In this document: positions 60,463 to 64,000 of the stretch, in pieces
Layout: every line of letters begins with the position of its first letter
How positions within the stretch are numbered: position 1 is the stretch's first letter
Source: Rhodobacter sp.
GTDB lineage: Bacteria > Pseudomonadota > Alphaproteobacteria > Rhodobacterales > Rhodobacteraceae
Reading direction: 5' to 3'
Assembly: GCA_020637515.1 (NCBI GenBank)
Contig: JACKKG010000001.1
Coordinates: 2,758,501-2,822,500 of the forward strand
Length of the DNA: 64,000 bases
Notes under the pieces: model-generated
The model's input: only the letters and a program-made list of their open reading frames with translations
What the model was told of the DNA's origin: nothing
The model's database searches: none
Program-made: the position numbers and the translations under genes

Positions 60463-61742
60463 TGGAGGCGATCCTGGGTCTGGGCGGCATGTTGGTGCTG
60501 ATGGCCCTGGGCGCGCCGGTCTTCGTCGCGCTGGGCACCGCCGCGCTGGTCATGCTGGCGTTCGAGGGGCGGCCGCTGATGGATGCGGCGATGACCTCGA
60601 TCTCGGGCATCAATTCGACGACCTTCCTGGCGGTGCCCTTTTTCGTGATGGCCGCGACCTTCATGCAGCGGGGCGGCATCGCGCGCATCATCATCGACGC
60701 GGCCGAGGCCTGGGTCGGCCACATGCGCGGCGGGCTGGCGCTGGTCTGCGTGCTGGCGACGACCCTGTTCGCGGCGATCTCGGGCTCGTCGGTGGTGACG
60801 GCGATGGCGATGGGCACATTTCTGATCCCGGCGATGGTGGCGCGCGGTTACGACCGGCCCTTTGCCCTGGGCACGGTCGGGGCCTCGGGCACGCTGGGAA
60901 TCCTGATCCCGCCGTCGCTCAGCATGATCCTCTATGGACTGATCGCCGAACAATCGGTGCCGCGCCTGTTCCTTGCCGGGGTCATCCCCGGGCTTATCCA
61001 GGCGGCAATCCTGGCGGTGGTGGTCATGGTGCTGTCGCGCAAGCGCGGCTATGCCTCGGGCACGCGGGTCAGCCGGGCCGAGTTCCTGCGCCGCAACCTG
61101 CGCGCCGTGCCGGCGCTGTTCATCCCGGTGTCGGTGTTCGTGGGCATCTACACCGGCATCACCACGGTGACCGAATCCGCCGGGGTCGCGGCGGTCGCTT
61201 CGGTGCTGATCGCGGTTCTGGTCTACCGCGAGATCACCTGGCGCGACATCTTTCCCATGGCCGCCGAGGCGATGAAATCGGCCAGCGCCGTGACCTTCAT
61301 CGTGATGTTCGCGATGCTGTTCGCGCACTGGATCACCGGCAGCGGCATCCCGACGCAACTGGTCCGCTGGGCGGTGGGCGTCGGGCTGGAGCCCTGGCAA
61401 TTCCTGATCGCGCTCAATCTCATCATGCTGGTGATGGGGATGTTCCTGGATGCTGTGGCGGTGCTGCTGATCGTCACGCCGATCGTGCTGCCGCTGCTGG
61501 GGTCGCTGGGCATCGACCCGATCCATTTCGGCATCGTGCTGATCGTCAACATGGAAATCGCCTTTCTGACGCCGCCGATCGGGCTGAACCTGTTCGTGCT
61601 GTCCTCGATCGCCAAGGCGCCGCTGTCCGAGGCGATCCGCGGCATCGTGCCCTTCATCCTGGCGATGATCGCCTTCCTGCTTCTCGTCACTTATGTCCCG
61701 GAGGTCTCGCTATGGCTGCCGACGACGGTCTTCGACCGATGA
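60462..61742 (+). CDS. dctM: TRAP transporter large permease (DctM type)
   Basis: 426 residues with 12 or so hydrophobic segments. ISGSSVVTAMAMGTFLIPAM, GASGTLGILIPPSLSMILYG and MEIAFLTPPIGLNLFVLSSI are family-typical. It is the Na+-driven translocation subunit, paired with DctQ and the DctP receptor. Its last 31 bp overlap the first P450 gene. Confidence 0.95.
   Translation: MEAILGLGGMLVLMALGAPVFVALGTAALVMLAFEGRPLMDAAMTSISGINSTTFLAVPFFVMAATFMQRGGIARIIIDAAEAWVGHMRGGLALVCVLATTLFAAISGSSVVTAMAMGTFLIPAMVARGYDRPFALGTVGASGTLGILIPPSLSMILYGLIAEQSVPRLFLAGVIPGLIQAAILAVVVMVLSRKRGYASGTRVSRAEFLRRNLRAVPALFIPVSVFVGIYTGITTVTESAGVAAVASVLIAVLVYREITWRDIFPMAAEAMKSASAVTFIVMFAMLFAHWITGSGIPTQLVRWAVGVGLEPWQFLIALNLIMLVMGMFLDAVAVLLIVTPIVLPLLGSLGIDPIHFGIVLIVNMEIAFLTPPIGLNLFVLSSIAKAPLSEAIRGIVPFILAMIAFLLLVTYVPEVSLWLPTTVFDR
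61700..61705 (+). promoter_or_regulatory. ribosome binding site setting the first P450 start
   Basis: GGAGGT (61700-61705) lies inside the dctM coding end, 6 bp before ATG 61712. The other candidate, ATG 61739 overlapping the dctM stop, lacks such a site, so 61712 is preferred. Confidence 0.7.
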
Positions 61743-62908
61743 TCCCGCATGATTGGGACCCGACCGGCCCGGCCAGCCTGGCCGATCCGCAGGCCGAGCT
61801 CGCGCGCCTGCGCCGCGATTGCCCGGTGGCGGGCTCGCACAACTGGGGCGGGTTCTACACGCTGACGCGCCATGACGACGTGATCGCGGCCTCGAAGGAC
61901 CCCGAGCGGTTCACCGCGACGGTCCAGACAGTGATCCCCGCCTCGCCGCGCAAGGGGCTGCCGCGCCTGCCCCTGCAAAAGGACCCGCCGGAATCGATGC
62001 GGTACCGCAAGGGGCTGAACCAGTTCTTCAAGGAGAACCGGATTCGCGCCATCGAAGCCCCGATGCGCGCCCTCGCCGAGGGGCTGGCGCGCGATCTCGC
62101 CGCCGCCGCGACGCCCGAATTCGGCACCGGCTTTGCCGCGCCCTTTACCGTCGGCTCGCTGTGCATCCTGGCCGGCATGGACCTGTCCGAGGCCGACGAG
62201 CTGGGCCGGCTGGGGCACGACTATGTGGCCGCCGTGCAAGGGGGCGACATGGCCACCGCCGGCGCCATCAGCCGCGCGATCGACGGCTTTGCCCTGCGGC
62301 TGGTCGCCGACCGTCAGGCCGCGCCGCGCGACCCCGAGACGGACATCGTCTCGGGGCTGATGGCCTTTGACCCCGACGGCGGCCCCTACACGACCGAGGA
62401 ACTGGCCGGCATGGTGCGCCTGATGCTGATCGGCGGGCATGTGGTGCCGCGCAACTTCCTGTGCTCGATGGCCTGGCATCTGGCGGGCGACGGCGCGCTT
62501 CAGGCCAGGCTGCGCGCCGACCGCCTGGACCGCCGCCTGCTGATCGAGGAGATGCTGCGGTGCTATTCGCCCAACCAGGCGCTGGTGCGGGTGGCAACGC
62601 GGGACACGCGGATCGGCGGCACTTTGATCCCGCAGGGCTGCCCGGTGGCGCTGAATTTCCTCAGCGCGAACCGCGACGAAACCGTCTTTGACGATCCCAT
62701 GCGCTTTGACGAGACCCGCAATCCGAACCGCCACATCGCCTTTGGCATCGGGCCCCACATGTGCCTGGGGCTGTCGGTGGCCAAGTTGCAGGCGCGCATC
62801 ACCCTCGATGTGCTGGCCGCCCTGCCCCCCTTCACGATCGGCGCGCGCGTCCAGTGGGCCCGCTGGACCGAATACGGCGTCACCCGACTGGAGTTGACCT
62901 TCGCATGA
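61712..62908 (+). CDS. cytochrome P450 (first of tandem pair) with altered I-helix
   Basis: 398 residues from ATG 61712 (see the GGAGGT site), overlapping dctM by 31 bp. The heme-ligand loop FGIGPHMCLG has Cys351. The K-helix E-x-x-R is present in IEEMLRCYSP. The I-helix reads MLIGGHVVPRNFL (residues 238-250). The acid-alcohol pair that normally delivers protons to bound O2 (Asp/Glu-Thr) is replaced by Val244-Val245. This suggests substrate-assisted chemistry, peroxide use or a non-monooxygenase role. No redox partner gene is seen next to it. The stop overlaps the second P450 start (ATGA). Confidence 0.93.
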   Translation: MAADDGLRPMIPHDWDPTGPASLADPQAELARLRRDCPVAGSHNWGGFYTLTRHDDVIAASKDPERFTATVQTVIPASPRKGLPRLPLQKDPPESMRYRKGLNQFFKENRIRAIEAPMRALAEGLARDLAAAATPEFGTGFAAPFTVGSLCILAGMDLSEADELGRLGHDYVAAVQGGDMATAGAISRAIDGFALRLVADRQAAPRDPETDIVSGLMAFDPDGGPYTTEELAGMVRLMLIGGHVVPRNFLCSMAWHLAGDGALQARLRADRLDRRLLIEEMLRCYSPNQALVRVATRDTRIGGTLIPQGCPVALNFLSANRDETVFDDPMRFDETRNPNRHIAFGIGPHMCLGLSVAKLQARITLDVLAALPPFTIGARVQWARWTEYGVTRLELTFA

Positions 62909-64000
62909 AACCCGCCGACTTCATCGTCCCCGAGACCGAGGATTTCGACAGCCCCCACGCGCTGTTCGCGGAGCTGCGCGGCCGTTGTCCGGTCGCCTGG
63001 GCGAACGAGATGGGCGGCTTCTGGGCGGTCACCCGACACGCCGACATCTGCCGCGTGCTGACCGACTGGCAGACCTTTACCACCACGGTGCAGAACGTGG
63101 TGCCCCCCGTCGCCACCACCCAGCGCCGCCCGCCGCTGCATCTGGACCCGCCGGGCAACATTCCCTACCGCAACGCGATCCTGCGCTTTCTCAGCCCGAA
63201 ACGGATCGACGCATGGCGCCCGGTGATCGCGGACATGGTGGCCGAGCACCTCGACCCGTTCCTGGACGCCGAGGGCGGCGACATCTGCGCGGATTTCTCG
63301 TTCACCCTGCCGATCGCGCTGCTGGCCGCGTTCTTCCGGCTGGCCCCCGAACAGGCCGCGGAAATCCGCCGTGTCGGGGCCGAGTTCAACATGGCGCTGC
63401 AACGCCAGGACTTTGACACGCTGCGCGAACGCTCGGACGCGCTTTATCAGATCGCCGCCCGGCTGATCGCGGACCGCAAGACCAACCCGCAGGACCCCGA
63501 CCTGGACCCGGTCTCGAACCTGCTGGCCGTGCGCATCGACGGCGAATCCCTGCCCGACGACAAGATCCTGGGCGCGCTCAGGCAGTTCCTGCTGGTCGGG
63601 ATCATCGCCCCGACAACCTTCATCGGCTCGATGGCGATCCACCTGGCGCGCCACCCCGAACACCACGCCGAACTGACCGCGAACCCGGATCTGGTGCCCG
63701 TCGCGCTCGAGGAACTGCTGCGGCTCTACACCCCCTATCGCGGCTTTGCCCGCACCGCGCGCCACGACGTCGAGCTGGGCGGCAGGACGATCCGCGCGGG
63801 CGACGCGCTGGCCGTGGTCTTTACCTCGGGCAACCGCGACGGCGCGGTCTTTCCCGACCCCGACACCTATCGGCTGGACCGCGCGGACCCCGATCTCGTG
63901 ACCTTCGGGCGTGGGCCGCACATGTGCCCCGGCGCGCCGCTGGCGCGGGTGCTGCTGGCCGAGGTGCTGCACCAGATCGTCACCAAGAGCCGGCGGCTGG
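62905..64000 (+). CDS. cytochrome P450 (second of tandem pair), 3' end outside window
   Basis: At least 365 residues visible, from ATG 62905, continuing past the right edge; about 30-40 residues are missing. The heme loop FGRGPHMCPG has Cys341. The K-helix motif is in ALEELLRLYTPYRG. The I-helix LLVGIIAPTTFIG (residues 229-241) keeps Thr237/238 but has Ala-Pro where Asp/Glu is expected. Sequence HLDPPGNIPYRNAILRFLSP is typical of the C-helix region. It is related to, but clearly different from, the first P450. Both probably act on the compound imported by the TRAP system or on successive intermediates. Confidence 0.92.
   Translation, partial: MKPADFIVPETEDFDSPHALFAELRGRCPVAWANEMGGFWAVTRHADICRVLTDWQTFTTTVQNVVPPVATTQRRPPLHLDPPGNIPYRNAILRFLSPKRIDAWRPVIADMVAEHLDPFLDAEGGDICADFSFTLPIALLAAFFRLAPEQAAEIRRVGAEFNMALQRQDFDTLRERSDALYQIAARLIADRKTNPQDPDLDPVSNLLAVRIDGESLPDDKILGALRQFLLVGIIAPTTFIGSMAIHLARHPEHHAELTANPDLVPVALEELLRLYTPYRGFARTARHDVELGGRTIRAGDALAVVFTSGNRDGAVFPDPDTYRLDRADPDLVTFGRGPHMCPGAPLARVLLAEVLHQIVTKSRRL

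Overview
The window is a GC-rich (roughly two-thirds G+C), gene-dense bacterial chromosome segment. It most resembles an alphaproteobacterium of the Rhodobacterales (Rhodobacteraceae/Paracoccaceae). Supporting signs are a B12-dependent ribonucleotide reductase with the long alphaproteobacterial architecture, a fused indolepyruvate oxidoreductase, xdhABC joined to a BMP-type ABC importer, many ATGA/TGATG stop-start overlaps, and a dispersed intergenic repeat of a kind common in that order. I see no rRNA, tRNA, insertion sequence, prophage, CRISPR array or replication origin. Most of the window is catabolism and uptake, with a few core genes (dnaE, nrdJ) between.

Layout. 1-2.3 kb: the 5' part of a fused transporter/spermidine synthase-like gene and a strange His/Asp/Gly-rich acidic protein. 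2.3-6.3 kb: an Lrp-type regulator divergent from a giant indolepyruvate ferredoxin oxidoreductase. 6.3-20.4 kb (minus strand): one long, tightly coupled operon that looks like an aromatic (or aryl-acid) catabolic system. In transcription order it has a small HTH-like protein, a NitT/TauT-type ABC importer, a cupin, a Rieske oxygenase, an SDR, an alpha/beta hydrolase, a type I extradiol dioxygenase, a second atypical SDR, a ThDP enzyme, an aspartate-dehydrogenase-like enzyme, an aldehyde dehydrogenase, an adrenodoxin-reductase-type flavoenzyme, a flavodoxin and a pentapeptide-repeat protein. A divergent IclR regulator with palindromic sites at both ends of the shared promoter region faces it, followed by a KDPG-aldolase gene.

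22.3-26.6 kb: dnaE with a crotonase-family gene behind it. 26.8-36.2 kb: a purine operon (xanthine dehydrogenase xdhABC plus nucleoside/purine-type ABC importer). 36.4-41 kb: a YghU-type GST and nrdJ, the latter with NrdR-box-like sites upstream. 41.5-50.4 kb (minus): a reductive-pyrimidine/hydantoin operon (aminotransferase, amidohydrolase, dihydropyrimidinase, two-permease NitT/TauT ABC importer). It is divergent from two overlapping TetR genes, and a RutR-like operator lies in the intergenic region. 51.9-55.5 kb: a HlyD/ABC-2 exporter and a convergent MarR regulator.

55.6-64 kb (plus): a candidate undescribed catabolic unit. It contains two 2-hydroxyacyl-CoA dehydratase-like subunits that lack cluster cysteines, a CaiB-type CoA-transferase, a TRAP transporter, and two overlapping cytochrome P450 genes, both without the usual acid-alcohol pair of the I-helix. 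The second P450 runs off the right edge. This unit and the Rieske/flavodoxin operon are the most promising for new biochemistry.
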